From positions 242,483 to 306,482 of the forward strand of contig NZ_QMFA01000002.1 of assembly GCF_003285005.1 (NCBI RefSeq): a DNA stretch of 64,000 nt, in the 5' to 3' direction. Origin of the DNA: Paenibacillus sp. YN15 (GTDB taxonomy: Bacteria; Bacillota; Bacilli; Paenibacillales; NBRC-103111). How positions within the stretch are numbered: the stretch's first letter is position 1; every line of letters starts with the position of its first letter. The translations under genes were made by a program, and so were the position numbers. The notes under the pieces are model-generated. The model was given only the letters and a program-made list of their open reading frames with translations, made no database searches and was not told the origin of the DNA. Positions 7,531 to 16,810 of this stretch are shown piece by piece.

Positions 7531-8460
7531 ATGGCAAATACAGAGACCATTCAAGCTGCAACCAAAAGCAAGGCGTTATCAAAAAAGAAAAAATGGCCTG
7601 CTTTTTCGATATTGTTTATTCTGCCTTCCTTTATCTTGTATACCTTGTTCGTGATTTATCCCACCTTAAACAGCTTTAATCTCAGCTTCACCAACTGGGA
7701 TGGTGTAAGCGACACCATTCATTACATCGGCTTCGACAATTTTGTGGAGATGTTCCACAGTGAGCGTGTATATAATGCGTTGAAAAATACATTGATTATT
7801 TCCTTCTCTCTGGTTGTGCTGGAGAATATTCTGGCCATCCTGCTGGCTATGCTGGTGGATCAGGTCAGGTGGCTGAAAAATTTGTTCCGCAGCATTTTTT
7901 ACTTCCCGGTGTTATTGAGCGGTATTGTCATGGGCTTCGTATGGGCGATTATTTTCAACTACAACTTTGGCGTTATCAACCAGCTTCTGGACCGGATTGG
8001 GCTGGAAAGCCTGAAGATCGATTGGCTGGGCAGCCCGAAATATGCCTTGCTGGCGATTATCATTACCACGGTCTGGAAAGGCGCAGGGTATTATATGATT
8101 ATTTACCTGGCCGGCCTGCAAGGCATTCCGCCGGAGCTGCATGAAGCGGCGGCTATCGATGGAGCCAACCGCTGGCAGCAGTTCCGCCATGTGACCTTCC
8201 CGCTTTTGGCAGGCGCTATGACTGTGTGTATCATGCTCTCCATGATCAGTGCGCTGAAAATCTTCGACCAGATCGCCGTCATGACCGATGGCGGACCGGG
8301 TTTTGCTACGGAAACACTGACGTATATCGTGTACAAGGTTGGCTTCGGCGAGCTGCGGCAGGGCTATGGCACTGCATTGTCTCTGGTTCTGTTTGTCCTG
8401 ATCCTGGTTGTATCGCTGATCCAAATCAAGCTGCTGCGGAAACGGGAGGTGCAAATGTAA
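7531..8460 (+). CDS. ABC sugar transporter permease, MalF type
   Basis: A 309-residue integral membrane subunit with about six helices, starting with a hydrophobic segment near residues 27-50. The cytoplasmic EAA loop that docks the ATPase is clear: PPELHEAAAIDGANRWQQF, about 200-218. A ribosome site AGGAGTGAGGG precedes the ATG. The gene is separated from the next permease by one base. No ATPase gene is present in the locus. In Firmicutes such importers commonly borrow MsmX, so this is the expected arrangement. Confidence 0.92.
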   Translation: MANTETIQAATKSKALSKKKKWPAFSILFILPSFILYTLFVIYPTLNSFNLSFTNWDGVSDTIHYIGFDNFVEMFHSERVYNALKNTLIISFSLVVLENILAILLAMLVDQVRWLKNLFRSIFYFPVLLSGIVMGFVWAIIFNYNFGVINQLLDRIGLESLKIDWLGSPKYALLAIIITTVWKGAGYYMIIYLAGLQGIPPELHEAAAIDGANRWQQFRHVTFPLLAGAMTVCIMLSMISALKIFDQIAVMTDGGPGFATETLTYIVYKVGFGELRQGYGTALSLVLFVLILVVSLIQIKLLRKREVQM

Positions 8461-8461
8461 G

Positions 8462-9289
8462 ATGTACAAAACTCAAAAATGGTTTGATATTGCATTGTTG
8501 GCTGCGGCGGTTGTTTTGGGCATCTTCTTTTTCTTCCCGGTATACTTCAGCTTGATCTCGGCCTTCAAATCCAACGGTGAAATTTTGCGGGATGCCATAG
8601 CATTGCCCTCGGGCTTGTATCTGGAAAGCTTTAAATACCTGTTAACAGAAACAGATTTTCCAAGAGCTATGCTAAACAGTCTAATATTAACGGTGGTGTC
8701 TATTGCCTTTATGATTCTGCTTATCCCCATGGCCGCATACGCCATTGAACGAACGAAGCGGAAGTGGACGAACGCCATCTACGTTTACTATTTGGCAGGC
8801 ATGATGATTCCGTTTCAGGTTTATATGATTCCCCTTTTTAAAGAAATGCGGGCCTTGGGTTTGTACGGCAGCTTGACCGCGCCCATTCTGATCTACATTT
8901 CCGGCTCGGTGGGGATGGGGGTTCTGTTATTCACCAGCTTCATTAAGGGCATCCCCGCTGAAATCGAGGAGGCGGCGGCCATTGACGGCTGCTCCCGGTT
9001 CCGGATTTTCTGGCAAATTGTGTTTCCGCTATTGGGTCCGTGTACGGCCAGTATGGTTGTGCTGCAGGGGCTTGGAATCTGGAACGACTTCCTGATGCCC
9101 AGTCTGATCCTTCATTCGGATAAACGGACGATGATTGTGGAAATCTTCAAGTTTGTGGGGGAGCTGGCCTCCCAATGGGATATGGTGTTTGCGGGAACCA
9201 CGATGTCCATTGTCCCGGTGCTGATTGTTTTTGTCGCGCTGCAAAAGTATTTTGTCAAAGGCATTGCCGCCGGCGCCACAAAAGGTTGA
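8462..9289 (+). CDS. ABC sugar transporter permease, MalG type
   Basis: A 275-residue second membrane subunit with about six helices. The EAA loop reads PAEIEEAAAIDGCSRFRIF near residues 163-181, and the C-terminus FVKGIAAGATKG is typical of MalG-like permeases. It starts one base after the first permease stop, using a GGGAGGTG ribosome site inside that gene, so the two are translationally linked and form the heterodimeric channel. A perfect 12-bp stem-loop with a short T run follows. Downstream enzyme genes may be expressed by partial read-through. Confidence 0.92.
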   Translation: MYKTQKWFDIALLAAAVVLGIFFFFPVYFSLISAFKSNGEILRDAIALPSGLYLESFKYLLTETDFPRAMLNSLILTVVSIAFMILLIPMAAYAIERTKRKWTNAIYVYYLAGMMIPFQVYMIPLFKEMRALGLYGSLTAPILIYISGSVGMGVLLFTSFIKGIPAEIEEAAAIDGCSRFRIFWQIVFPLLGPCTASMVVLQGLGIWNDFLMPSLILHSDKRTMIVEIFKFVGELASQWDMVFAGTTMSIVPVLIVFVALQKYFVKGIAAGATKG

Positions 9290-9296
9290 CCCGCAT

Positions 9297-9331
9297 AAGC
9301 CGCTTCTGGACTGTTCAGGGGCGGCTTTTCT
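9297..9331 (+). terminator. Intrinsic terminator or attenuating stem-loop
   Basis: AAGCCGCTTCTG (9297-9308) pairs with CAGGGGCGGCTT (9316-9327) over 12 bp with two G-U pairs, followed by TTTTC. It stands between the permease and the beta-helix glycosidase. Confidence 0.75.
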
Positions 9332-9443
9332 CCCATCTGCATGAAAATTTGGGGGGATCGTTAAAAAAAGCGTCCTGATGGCCGTTCCGCCGGAAGGTAA
9401 AATAGGTTGAAGCCTTTACCCTATAGAGAGAGGAACCGATTCG

Positions 9444-10907
9444 ATGAACAAAGTGGTTGTGTACGATGCTCCCAAAGGAGCGGTTGGGCGGGAGGATTTT
9501 GCCGTGCGTGTCCGTGTGCCCGGAGGAGAATGGCAGGATGTATTCGTGTACGAGGTTAAGGTGGATATGCATGAAGTGCGTCCCGCATCCATGGTGTACT
9601 TTGATATGGAGGGAACGGTGGAGGTAGAGGTGGAAAGCCGCCTGTCGGAGCCTGTGGGGCAGGTGGTAATCCGGCCGTTGTCGGCGGAGATGGCGTGCCG
9701 GCGGGACGGGAACCGGATCAGCTTCCGTCTGGACCGTCCCCGGAAGCTGTCCATTGAAATCAACGGGCAGCGGTTTTCCAATCTGCATTTGTTTGCCAAC
9801 CCCCTGGAGACGGATGCGCCCGATCCTGATGGGGATCATGTGCTGTTCCTGAAGCCGGCTATCCACCGGACGGAGGATATTTACCGGTTGGCGGGGACTC
9901 CCAAGGGAGCGGAGGGCACAACTCCGGACACTCTCTATTTTGGTCCCGGCTTCCATTGGCTGGAGGAGGGGCTTCTGCGCATTCCTTCCGGCACCACCGT
10001 GTATGTGGCGGGGGGAGCCGTTGTGGCAGGCTCCTTCGTCTGCGAGCGGGTGCAGGATGTGACAATCCGCGGGCGCGGCATTCTGTATCTGTCGGATTAC
10101 CACCGGTTTTCCGCTCTCCGCGGCGTCCGGATTGTTTTTTCCCGGAATGTGGAGGTGGAAGGCATTATCACTGTCGATCCTCCCCATTACAGCATTTACC
10201 TGGGGAAATCCGATCATGTCCGCATCCGCAACTTCAAGTCCTTCAGCACCCGCGGCTGGTCGGACGGCATTGATATGATGGCCTGTTCGGATATTGAGAT
10301 CGACGATGTTTTCCTCCGCACTTCGGATGATTGCATCGCCATATACGGCACCCGGTGGGATTATGCGGGGGATACCCGGTTTGTCACCGTGCGCAATTCG
10401 GTGCTCTGGGCGGATGTGGCCCATCCGCTGATGATCGGAACCCACGGCGACCATGGCAATGACGGGGATATGATCGAGGATGTGCTTTTTGAAAATATCG
10501 ATATTCTGGAGCATCATGAGCCCCAGCCCAATTATATGGGGGCCATGGCCATCAATGCCGGGGACAAAAACACGGTGCGCCGGGTGGTGTACCGGAATAT
10601 CCGGGTGGAGGATTTTGAGCTGGGGCGGCTGGTGGATATCCGGGTGGTCTGGAACAAGGACTATAATCCGGTGCCCGGCAGACGGATTGAGGACATCCGC
10701 TTTGAAAGGATTGTCTATAACGGGGCCAACCGCCTGCCCAGCCGGATTCTCGGCTTTGATGCGGAACGGACAGTGACGGGGGTGCAGTTTTGCGGTTTGT
10801 ACATTAACGGTACAGAGATTACCGAAGCGGAACAGGGGAATTTTGAGCTGAACGGCTTTGCCTTCAATGTTGCCTTCAGTCGGCTGCAAGCGGAGGGAAC
10901 CGAATGA
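9444..10907 (+). CDS. Beta-helix glycosidase, GH28/GH49-like (clan GH-N), paralogue 1
   Basis: A 487-residue enzyme with an N-terminal beta-sandwich (about 1-130) and a right-handed parallel beta-helix (about 150-450). Polygalacturonase-type active-site motifs are present in altered form: SDGID near 272, TSDDCIAIYG near 294, and GTHGDHG near 332 in place of GHG. The classical RIK motif is not seen. There is no signal peptide, so it acts inside the cell on imported fragments. It overlaps the GH97 gene by 4 bp. A clear paralogue at 22831 shares long identical blocks (FKSFSTRGW, LRTSDDCIAIYG, ILWADVAHP with a V/I change). Polygalacturonate is only one possible substrate; the N-domain also recalls GH49 enzymes. 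Confidence 0.8.
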   Translation: MNKVVVYDAPKGAVGREDFAVRVRVPGGEWQDVFVYEVKVDMHEVRPASMVYFDMEGTVEVEVESRLSEPVGQVVIRPLSAEMACRRDGNRISFRLDRPRKLSIEINGQRFSNLHLFANPLETDAPDPDGDHVLFLKPAIHRTEDIYRLAGTPKGAEGTTPDTLYFGPGFHWLEEGLLRIPSGTTVYVAGGAVVAGSFVCERVQDVTIRGRGILYLSDYHRFSALRGVRIVFSRNVEVEGIITVDPPHYSIYLGKSDHVRIRNFKSFSTRGWSDGIDMMACSDIEIDDVFLRTSDDCIAIYGTRWDYAGDTRFVTVRNSVLWADVAHPLMIGTHGDHGNDGDMIEDVLFENIDILEHHEPQPNYMGAMAINAGDKNTVRRVVYRNIRVEDFELGRLVDIRVVWNKDYNPVPGRRIEDIRFERIVYNGANRLPSRILGFDAERTVTGVQFCGLYINGTEITEAEQGNFELNGFAFNVAFSRLQAEGTE

Positions 10908-12817
10908 GCGAACATGGATGCCGGACGGCAGAAGGGCTTCTGGATTCGCCGGATGGGCAGCTGAGGCTTGCTTTTGGGCTTACGGAGCGGGGGCGGCCGT
11001 TCTATTCGCTGCGTTATGGCGACCGGCCGTTGCTGCTGGAATCCGCACTGGGTTTGGTGCTGACGGACGCCCCTCCGCTGATGGAGGGATTCCGGGTCAA
11101 TCATGTGGAGACAGAGGAGAGCTATGAGGAGTGGAGGCCGGTATATGGGGAACGGGAGCAGATTACGGACCATTACCGGTCGCTGAAGGTAGAACTGGTG
11201 CAGCAGGATGAAGCCGGCCGCCGTCTGGTGCTGGAGTTTCGGGCATATGCCGGCGGTTTGGCTTTCCGCTATGTGATACCGGAGCAGGCGGGGCTGGAGC
11301 GCTTCACCATTGAGCGGGAGGCGTCGCAGTTTCATCTTCCCGAAGGCTGCCGGGCTTATGAGGAGCATGGAGCGGAAGGGGAGTACACCCAGGTTTTGAT
11401 CAAGGATATGAAGCCGGATTGCGAGCGCCCCTTAACGGTGGTGTATCCCGGCGGTTATTATGCGGCGCTCCTTGAGGCGGGGGTGGATGACTATCCGCGG
11501 ACGCTGTTTACGGTAAATCCGGAGCAGCCCTGGATTGTGGAAACGGCCTTAAGCGGCCTCTTGACAGGCTTTGTCGGCTACGGCTTGATGGATGAAGGGC
11601 TGCCGGAGGAGGAAAAAAGCCACCGGGCCGTTGGCAAAGCTCCCTTCGCCACTCCCTGGCGGCTGGCGCTTGTTGGGGAGAATCCGGGGCAATTGCTGGA
11701 GCGCAATGATCTGGTATTGAATCTCAACGCCCCTTGCCGGATTGAGGATGTGTCCTGGGTCCGGCCCGGCAAGCTGATCCGGGAGATGACCCTCTCGCAG
11801 GAAGGCGGCCGCCGATGTGTGGATTATGCCGCGTGCATGGGCTTGCAGTATGTGATGCTGGACTGGGGCTGGTACGGCGATCCCTTCGATGATGCCTCCC
11901 TGTGCACCCGGCCGGAGGGGGAGGTTTGGTTCTACAGCAAGCATAGCGGCAACCATACCCTCTCTGTGCCGGAGCTGGTGCAATATGCGGCGGAACGGGG
12001 CATCGGGATCATTCTGTATCTGGACCGCCGGGCGGTGGAGACGCAGATCGACGAGTTTTTGCCGGTGTTCCGGGAGTGGGGCATCGCCGGGTTGAAGTTC
12101 GGCTTTGTCAATACGGGGCCGCAGCGGTGGACCCGTTGGCTGCATGAATGCATCCGCAAATGCGCGGAGTATAGGCTGTTCGTCAATGTCCATGACGCCT
12201 ACCGGACGACGGGCTACAGCCGGACCTACCCCAATTTGCTGACGGTGGAGGGCATCCGGGGCAATGAGCATTTTCCCACGGCCCGGCATAATGCCACCCT
12301 GCCCTTCACCCGTTATCTGGCGGGATGCGGGGACTATACCATCTGCTACTTCGACAAACGGCTGAGGACCACACATGCCCACCAGCTGGCTATGTCCGTC
12401 ATTGCCTACAGCCCGCTGCAATCCATCGGCTGGTACGATGTGCCGGCGGATGCCCAGGGCGAGCCGGAGCTGGAATTCTTCCGGGTGCTGCCTACTGTGT
12501 GGAGCGATACCCGGGTATTGGCCGGCGAGATCGGGGAGCTGGCGGCGATTGCGCGGCGGCGGGAGGAGCAATGGTTTGTGGGGGCCATCACCAATGAGCG
12601 GATCCGGGAGCTGGCGGTTCGGCTGGATTTCCTCCAGCCGGGCGTCCGGTATCTTGCGTCGGTGTATGCCGATGATCTGTGGAACACCGCCTCGCGGACC
12701 CAGGTTTCGGTGACGGTGAAGGAGGTCAACGCGGACACAGTGCTGCTGATGCAGCTGGCCCCCAGCGGCGGCCAAGCCTTGTGGCTGCGGCCGATGAGCC
12801 CCGAGGGCGGGGGCTGA
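10904..12817 (+). CDS. GH97 family alpha-glycosidase
   Basis: A 637-residue cytoplasmic enzyme with an N-terminal beta-super-sandwich (about 1-270), a catalytic (beta/alpha)8 barrel (about 280-540) beginning around VMLDWGWYGDPFDD, and a C-terminal beta domain. Family members remove alpha-glucosyl or alpha-galactosyl residues. In retaining members the nucleophile is an Asp in a K-[VI]-D-F motif; here the corresponding place reads KFGF with Gly400. This suggests the inverting, SusB-like mechanism or a changed activity (recalled family knowledge, not computed). Glu449 and Glu455 in VEGIRGNEHF are candidate catalytic acids. The ATG overlaps the stop of the upstream beta-helix enzyme (ATGA), so the two are co-translated. 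Confidence 0.85.
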   Translation: MSEHGCRTAEGLLDSPDGQLRLAFGLTERGRPFYSLRYGDRPLLLESALGLVLTDAPPLMEGFRVNHVETEESYEEWRPVYGEREQITDHYRSLKVELVQQDEAGRRLVLEFRAYAGGLAFRYVIPEQAGLERFTIEREASQFHLPEGCRAYEEHGAEGEYTQVLIKDMKPDCERPLTVVYPGGYYAALLEAGVDDYPRTLFTVNPEQPWIVETALSGLLTGFVGYGLMDEGLPEEEKSHRAVGKAPFATPWRLALVGENPGQLLERNDLVLNLNAPCRIEDVSWVRPGKLIREMTLSQEGGRRCVDYAACMGLQYVMLDWGWYGDPFDDASLCTRPEGEVWFYSKHSGNHTLSVPELVQYAAERGIGIILYLDRRAVETQIDEFLPVFREWGIAGLKFGFVNTGPQRWTRWLHECIRKCAEYRLFVNVHDAYRTTGYSRTYPNLLTVEGIRGNEHFPTARHNATLPFTRYLAGCGDYTICYFDKRLRTTHAHQLAMSVIAYSPLQSIGWYDVPADAQGEPELEFFRVLPTVWSDTRVLAGEIGELAAIARRREEQWFVGAITNERIRELAVRLDFLQPGVRYLASVYADDLWNTASRTQVSVTVKEVNADTVLLMQLAPSGGQALWLRPMSPEGGG

Positions 12818-13225
12818 GGCGGCAGCCGGATAGCGGAAGCCTGCTTTCCACTATTGTTGCATATTGCAGGGATGAGCAGGGCAAAAGGGGCCAATAGCGG
12901 AAGATCGCCTTCCGCTATTGGCCGGTTTGCCCGCCAGCTCAAGCAATAGCGGAAAAAAACCTTCCGCTAAGCTTGCACCTGCCGCCTCCGTACAATTGTT
13001 GGCGCTTACATGCCGCCTGACAGCAGCCAGCTACCCCCGTCGGAAGCCAGCGCCTGCCGACCAGCCTGACAGCGGTTAGCCCGGCCTCCTACGGCACGTG
13101 CATCCGCCGCCAATTGGCCTGACCCGCCGCTTGCACACCCGCCAGGGTAGGTTTTCGCCCGACAACCTGATATGATATTACCAAGCAAGGCGACTCACCA
13201 CTCATCTGCTGTGGAGGGGCTTACG
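12818..13225. repeat. Intergenic stretch with three consecutive TAGCGGAA hairpins (family B)
   Basis: Three hairpins occur within 140 bp. Imperfect: ATAGCGGAA (from 12830) with TTCCACTAT (to 12854). Perfect 15-bp stem: GGCCAATAGCGGAAG (12889-12903) with its complement (12909-12923). Third: TAGCGGAA (12947-12954) with TTCCGCTA (12962-12969). The remainder to 13160 is C/G-rich non-coding sequence with scattered CCTGACAGC-like repeats. No T run follows, so these are repeats rather than a standard terminator. Confidence 0.7.
13168..13176 (+). promoter_or_regulatory. Extended -10 promoter of the sensor kinase operon
   Basis: TGATATGAT fits the extended -10 form TGnTATAAT. An ATG at 13172 lies inside this element, which supports the TTG at 13226 as the real start of the kinase. 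Confidence 0.45.
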
Positions 13226-15031
13226 TTGAACACACTCCGGTTTTCCCGTTTGCGCAAAAGCATATTTGCCAAATTCGCCTTTTCCTTTATTACCGTTGGC
13301 CTGATCCCGCTCCTTGTGCTCAGCTTTTTCGCGCTGAACACCTTCGGCAATTACATGGAGCGCTACTCCATCAACAGCTTCGAGCAGATGGTGCTGTATG
13401 CGGGCAAAAATGTGGATGACTTTTACACCAAATACAATAATATCTCCAAGCTGATGTATACCTTCGGCCAGCAGGGCACCTACGGCCAGTTCGGCAGATT
13501 GATCGCCGAGCAGGGGACGCAAAAGGACTACCAGCTAACCGCAACCTTGGACGATTTCCTCCACACGGTGGTGGCGACGGATGTCCATATCCGCAGCGCG
13601 GCGTTTGTGTTCCCCGACGGCAGCTACCAGGATATAAGCCGGGACGGGAGCCGGATTGATTTCCGCTCCCAATTTCCGCCGCGCGACTGGGCGGAGACGC
13701 TGGCCGCCAATCCCAAGCAGCTGAGCATGTTTCCCACCCACCAGCAGGACTATTATTCGAGCTCCGGAGTGCAGGTGATGACCTTTGCCCGCAATCTGAT
13801 TGATGTGGTGGGCAGCCCCGGACTGGACGGAATTGTCGTCGGCAGCTTGTATATGGATATATCCTTAAGCGCATTTGATGAAATTTTTCAATACCTGACC
13901 CTCGGCCAGAAGGATGGCATGTATGTGATGGATGAGTCGGGGCGCATTCTCTACAGCAATAAGCACGAATCCATCGGCCGGATGTTCCAGCCGGTTCCCG
14001 ACTCGGAGGAATACCACTACGTGCGGCATCTGATGCCCAATTCCGCGTGGAGTGTGGTGGGGGAGGTCAACAAGAATGAGCTGTTCGGCCGGATCAATGC
14101 CATCAAAAGCACCATTGCCATTGTAATCGGGCTTTGCATTCTTTCCCTGGTGGTGGTAGCCGTCTGGTTCTCCAATAACCTGTCCAACCCCATCCGGACC
14201 ATCATCCGTCACATGGCGCGGGTGGAATCCGGCGATTTCGACACCCAGGTGCAGGTGCGGACGGCGGACGAAATCGGGATGCTGGCCAGAGGCTTCAACA
14301 AAATGACCGACCGCCTCCAAAGCTACATCGATGAGGTGTACGTGGCCCAGATCAAGCAGAAGCAGGCGGAGCTGACCGCACTCAAAAGCCAGATCCGCCC
14401 CCATTATTTGTACAATACCCTGGAAGTGATCCGGATGAGCGCAGTGGCTAACGATGACGAGGAGGTGGCGGATATGATCATCGCCTTGTCCCGTCAGCTG
14501 AAGTATGTGCTGGATTACGGGGAAGAAACGGTTACGCTGCTGGAGGAAAAGACCAATATCGAGCAATACTACCGGCTGATGGAGCTGCGTTACGGCGAAC
14601 ACCGGCTGGCCATGGACATGCGGATGGAAGGAGAAGCCCTTGCCTGCCTGCTGCCCAAGCTGTCCCTCCAGCCTCTGGTGGAAAATGCCATTTATCACGG
14701 GATCATGCCCAAAACGGGCAAGGGCACCATCCGCATAACGGCGGAGCGGGAAGAGGACAGGCTGGTGATCACCGTGGATGACGACGGTATCGGCATGACG
14801 GAGGAGCGGCTGGAGCAGCTCCGGGATAAGTTGAAAGGACGGGCTCCGGCGGAGCAGAGCGGCGGCGGAGGCATCGGGGTCAAGAATGTGCATGACCGGA
14901 TTACTGCCCTGTACGGCCCGGAATATGGAATACGGATCAACAGCACACCTAATATCGGTACATCCGTGCGGATGATTCTACCCTATCAGAAGGAGGCGGC
15001 AAACAGTGATAACGGCATTGCTGGCGGATGA
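13226..15031 (+). CDS. YesM-type membrane sensor histidine kinase
   Basis: A 601-residue sensor. A first membrane helix near residues 18-38 is followed by an extracellular Cache-like sensing domain (about 40-280), a second helix near 295-315, a HAMP domain (NPIRTIIRHMARVESGD), and a His_kinase domain with QIRPHYLYNTLE (phosphorylated His393). The ATPase follows with VENAIYHGI and DDDGIGM, and a C-terminal GIGVKNVHDRI. I chose TTG at 13226 with TGGAGGGG 7 bases upstream over an ATG that falls inside the -10 box. It overlaps the response regulator gene by 26 bp. The position between two importer modules suggests that it senses the polysaccharide or a binding-protein complex and controls one or both modules. 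Confidence 0.9.
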   Translation: MNTLRFSRLRKSIFAKFAFSFITVGLIPLLVLSFFALNTFGNYMERYSINSFEQMVLYAGKNVDDFYTKYNNISKLMYTFGQQGTYGQFGRLIAEQGTQKDYQLTATLDDFLHTVVATDVHIRSAAFVFPDGSYQDISRDGSRIDFRSQFPPRDWAETLAANPKQLSMFPTHQQDYYSSSGVQVMTFARNLIDVVGSPGLDGIVVGSLYMDISLSAFDEIFQYLTLGQKDGMYVMDESGRILYSNKHESIGRMFQPVPDSEEYHYVRHLMPNSAWSVVGEVNKNELFGRINAIKSTIAIVIGLCILSLVVVAVWFSNNLSNPIRTIIRHMARVESGDFDTQVQVRTADEIGMLARGFNKMTDRLQSYIDEVYVAQIKQKQAELTALKSQIRPHYLYNTLEVIRMSAVANDDEEVADMIIALSRQLKYVLDYGEETVTLLEEKTNIEQYYRLMELRYGEHRLAMDMRMEGEALACLLPKLSLQPLVENAIYHGIMPKTGKGTIRITAEREEDRLVITVDDDGIGMTEERLEQLRDKLKGRAPAEQSGGGGIGVKNVHDRITALYGPEYGIRINSTPNIGTSVRMILPYQKEAANSDNGIAGG

Positions 15032-16613
15032 CGAACCGATAATCATCAAAGGGCTGAAGAAGCTGATCCCCTGGGAGAAGCATGGCATCCGGGTGATTGG
15101 AGAAGCATGGACCGGGCGCGGGCTGCTGGAGCTGATGGAGAAGGAGGAGCCGGACCTGATCATCACCGATATCAGCATGCCTGACGGCTCCGGCATTGAT
15201 GTGCTGAAGGAAATCGGGCGCCGCGGGCTCAAGACCAAGGTGATTTTTATCAGCGCCTACCAGGAGTTTTCTTATGCCAAGGATGCGCTGGCACTGGGGG
15301 CGGTGGACTATCTGGTGAAGCCCATTGAGAAGGGGCTGCTGCTGGCGGCGGTGGAGCGGGCCATAGCCGCGCTGGAGGAGGAATCCGAGGGACTCCGCTC
15401 CAAAAGCAAGCTGGCCGTATATGAGCACAAGGACAGGAAAACCCAGCTGGAGGAGCTGTTCGACCGGCTTCTTGACGGGGATATCCGCAGGGAGGAAGCG
15501 GAAGACAAGCTGCGCAGTCTGGATGCGGGCTGCATTCATGACGCTTACACCGTGCTTCTGCTGGAGTCGGAGCTGCCGGCGGAGGATACCCGCTGGGGTG
15601 AGCATGAGAAGCGGCTGCTGCTGTTTGCCGTAGGCAATATGGCGGAGGAGCTGGTGCGCCGGGAGGGGGCGGGCATCGTTGTCCGCAAGGGGGACCGGTT
15701 ATGCGCCGTCGTCAACCATCCCCAGGGGACCAGCCTGACGGCGCTGGCCCGGGATATGATCCGCAACGCGGCCAAGTATCTCAAGGTGAACCTGTCCGTG
15801 GGGATCGGCCGGGAGTACACCGGCCCCGAGGGAATCAAGGCTTCCTTCCGGACGGCGGCAGAGGCGCTGAGCCGGATTTTCTTCGCCAGTGAAGGGGGAG
15901 GAGCGGTGCTCTGGGATGGGGAGGACGCAGACAAAAACGGTGTCTCGGAACGGGAGATGACGGATGCGCGGCAGGAAACGCTGCAGGGTTTCCTGACCAA
16001 GGACCAGGAGCGTCTGGAAGCGGGGCTTGACATTCTATTTGAACGAACGGAGAGATATGCCGGCGGCAGCAAGGACAAGGCCGTAATGGCCGGTTATGCC
16101 ACCATCGTGGAATGGGTGGAAAAGCTGGAGGGGTTTGGCGTATCCCTGGAGCAGGGGGAGGCGGAGATGCAGCGGCATCTGAATGCCATGCGCAATGCCC
16201 GCCGGTATGAGGAGCTGAAGGGGTACATCAGACATATTGCGGAGCAGATTATCCGGCGGATGGAGTCGGCGGGAAGCGGCAAGGAAGCCCAGCAGCTGGT
16301 GACCGTCAAGACGTATATAGAAAACCACTATATGGAGAACATTACGCTGGAGGGCGTCGCCTCGAAAATCTATATGAACCCGTATTATTTCAGCAGCTTC
16401 TTCAAAAAGCATACCCATATGAATTTCAAGCAGTATTTGACGGAAATCCGGATGAAGGAGGCGGTGAAGCTGCTGCTTCAAACGGACCTGATGGTGTACG
16501 AAATCGCCGAGAGGGTGGGGTATAACAACTCCAGGCAATTCAGCGACATGTTCAAAAAGCACTTCGGCAAGCTGCCTCAGGAATATAAAGCCCAGGGCGG
16601 ACCAAAGGCCTAG
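15006..16613 (+). CDS. YesN-type response regulator with AraC DNA-binding domain
   Basis: A 535-residue regulator. The receiver domain (1-120) has the acidic pocket ADDE, phosphorylated Asp55 in IITDISMPD, and Lys in VKPIEKG. A variable middle region (about 130-420) links to a C-terminal AraC helix-turn-helix pair (about 435-530) with ITLEGVASKIYMNPYYFSSF and YEIAERVGYNNSRQFSDMFK. The start is GTG at 15006 behind AGGAGG (14991-14996), inside the kinase gene, so translation is coupled. AraC-type regulators usually bind paired direct repeats. Such pairs lie before the module A binding protein (5932-5964) and before module B (19072-19109). Target assignment is inference. Confidence 0.9.
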   Translation: MITALLADDEPIIIKGLKKLIPWEKHGIRVIGEAWTGRGLLELMEKEEPDLIITDISMPDGSGIDVLKEIGRRGLKTKVIFISAYQEFSYAKDALALGAVDYLVKPIEKGLLLAAVERAIAALEEESEGLRSKSKLAVYEHKDRKTQLEELFDRLLDGDIRREEAEDKLRSLDAGCIHDAYTVLLLESELPAEDTRWGEHEKRLLLFAVGNMAEELVRREGAGIVVRKGDRLCAVVNHPQGTSLTALARDMIRNAAKYLKVNLSVGIGREYTGPEGIKASFRTAAEALSRIFFASEGGGAVLWDGEDADKNGVSEREMTDARQETLQGFLTKDQERLEAGLDILFERTERYAGGSKDKAVMAGYATIVEWVEKLEGFGVSLEQGEAEMQRHLNAMRNARRYEELKGYIRHIAEQIIRRMESAGSGKEAQQLVTVKTYIENHYMENITLEGVASKIYMNPYYFSSFFKKHTHMNFKQYLTEIRMKEAVKLLLQTDLMVYEIAERVGYNNSRQFSDMFKKHFGKLPQEYKAQGGPKA

Positions 16614-16627
16614 CCGCGGAGCAAGGA

Positions 16628-16656
16628 AGGAGAGGCTGCACCATCATGCCTCTCCT
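16628..16656 (+). terminator. Stem-loop after the two-component operon
   Basis: AGGAGAGGC (16628-16636) and GCCTCTCCT (16648-16656) form a perfect 9-bp stem. The T run after it is weak (ATGTTTTCTG), so termination may be partial. Confidence 0.55.
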
Positions 16657-16692
16657 ATGTTTTCTGTTCATCTGGTAGATTTGCGAAGGCGA

Positions 16693-16701
16693 TGGTATAA
16701 T
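16693..16701 (+). promoter_or_regulatory. Extended -10 promoter of the membrane AraC gene
   Basis: TGGTATAAT is a perfect extended -10 element. Transcription would begin near 16708, about 100 bases before the chosen start at 16811. No good -35 hexamer is seen. Confidence 0.45.
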
Positions 16702-16810
16702 TTAGTAGACAATCGGAAGCGGAGAGGAGGAGTTCTCGCTTTTTTGCGTTTTATGGTTGTTTTTTGGCGGAACTGCGGAACAGCCGAATGATCTTGCAAG
16801 GGGGATGGGT

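Noticed and set aside
9315-10889. 524-codon minus-strand open frame over the beta-helix glycosidase
   Set aside because: It is the shadow of a gene with clear catalytic motifs and operon context; the His/Pro-rich translation shows no domain.
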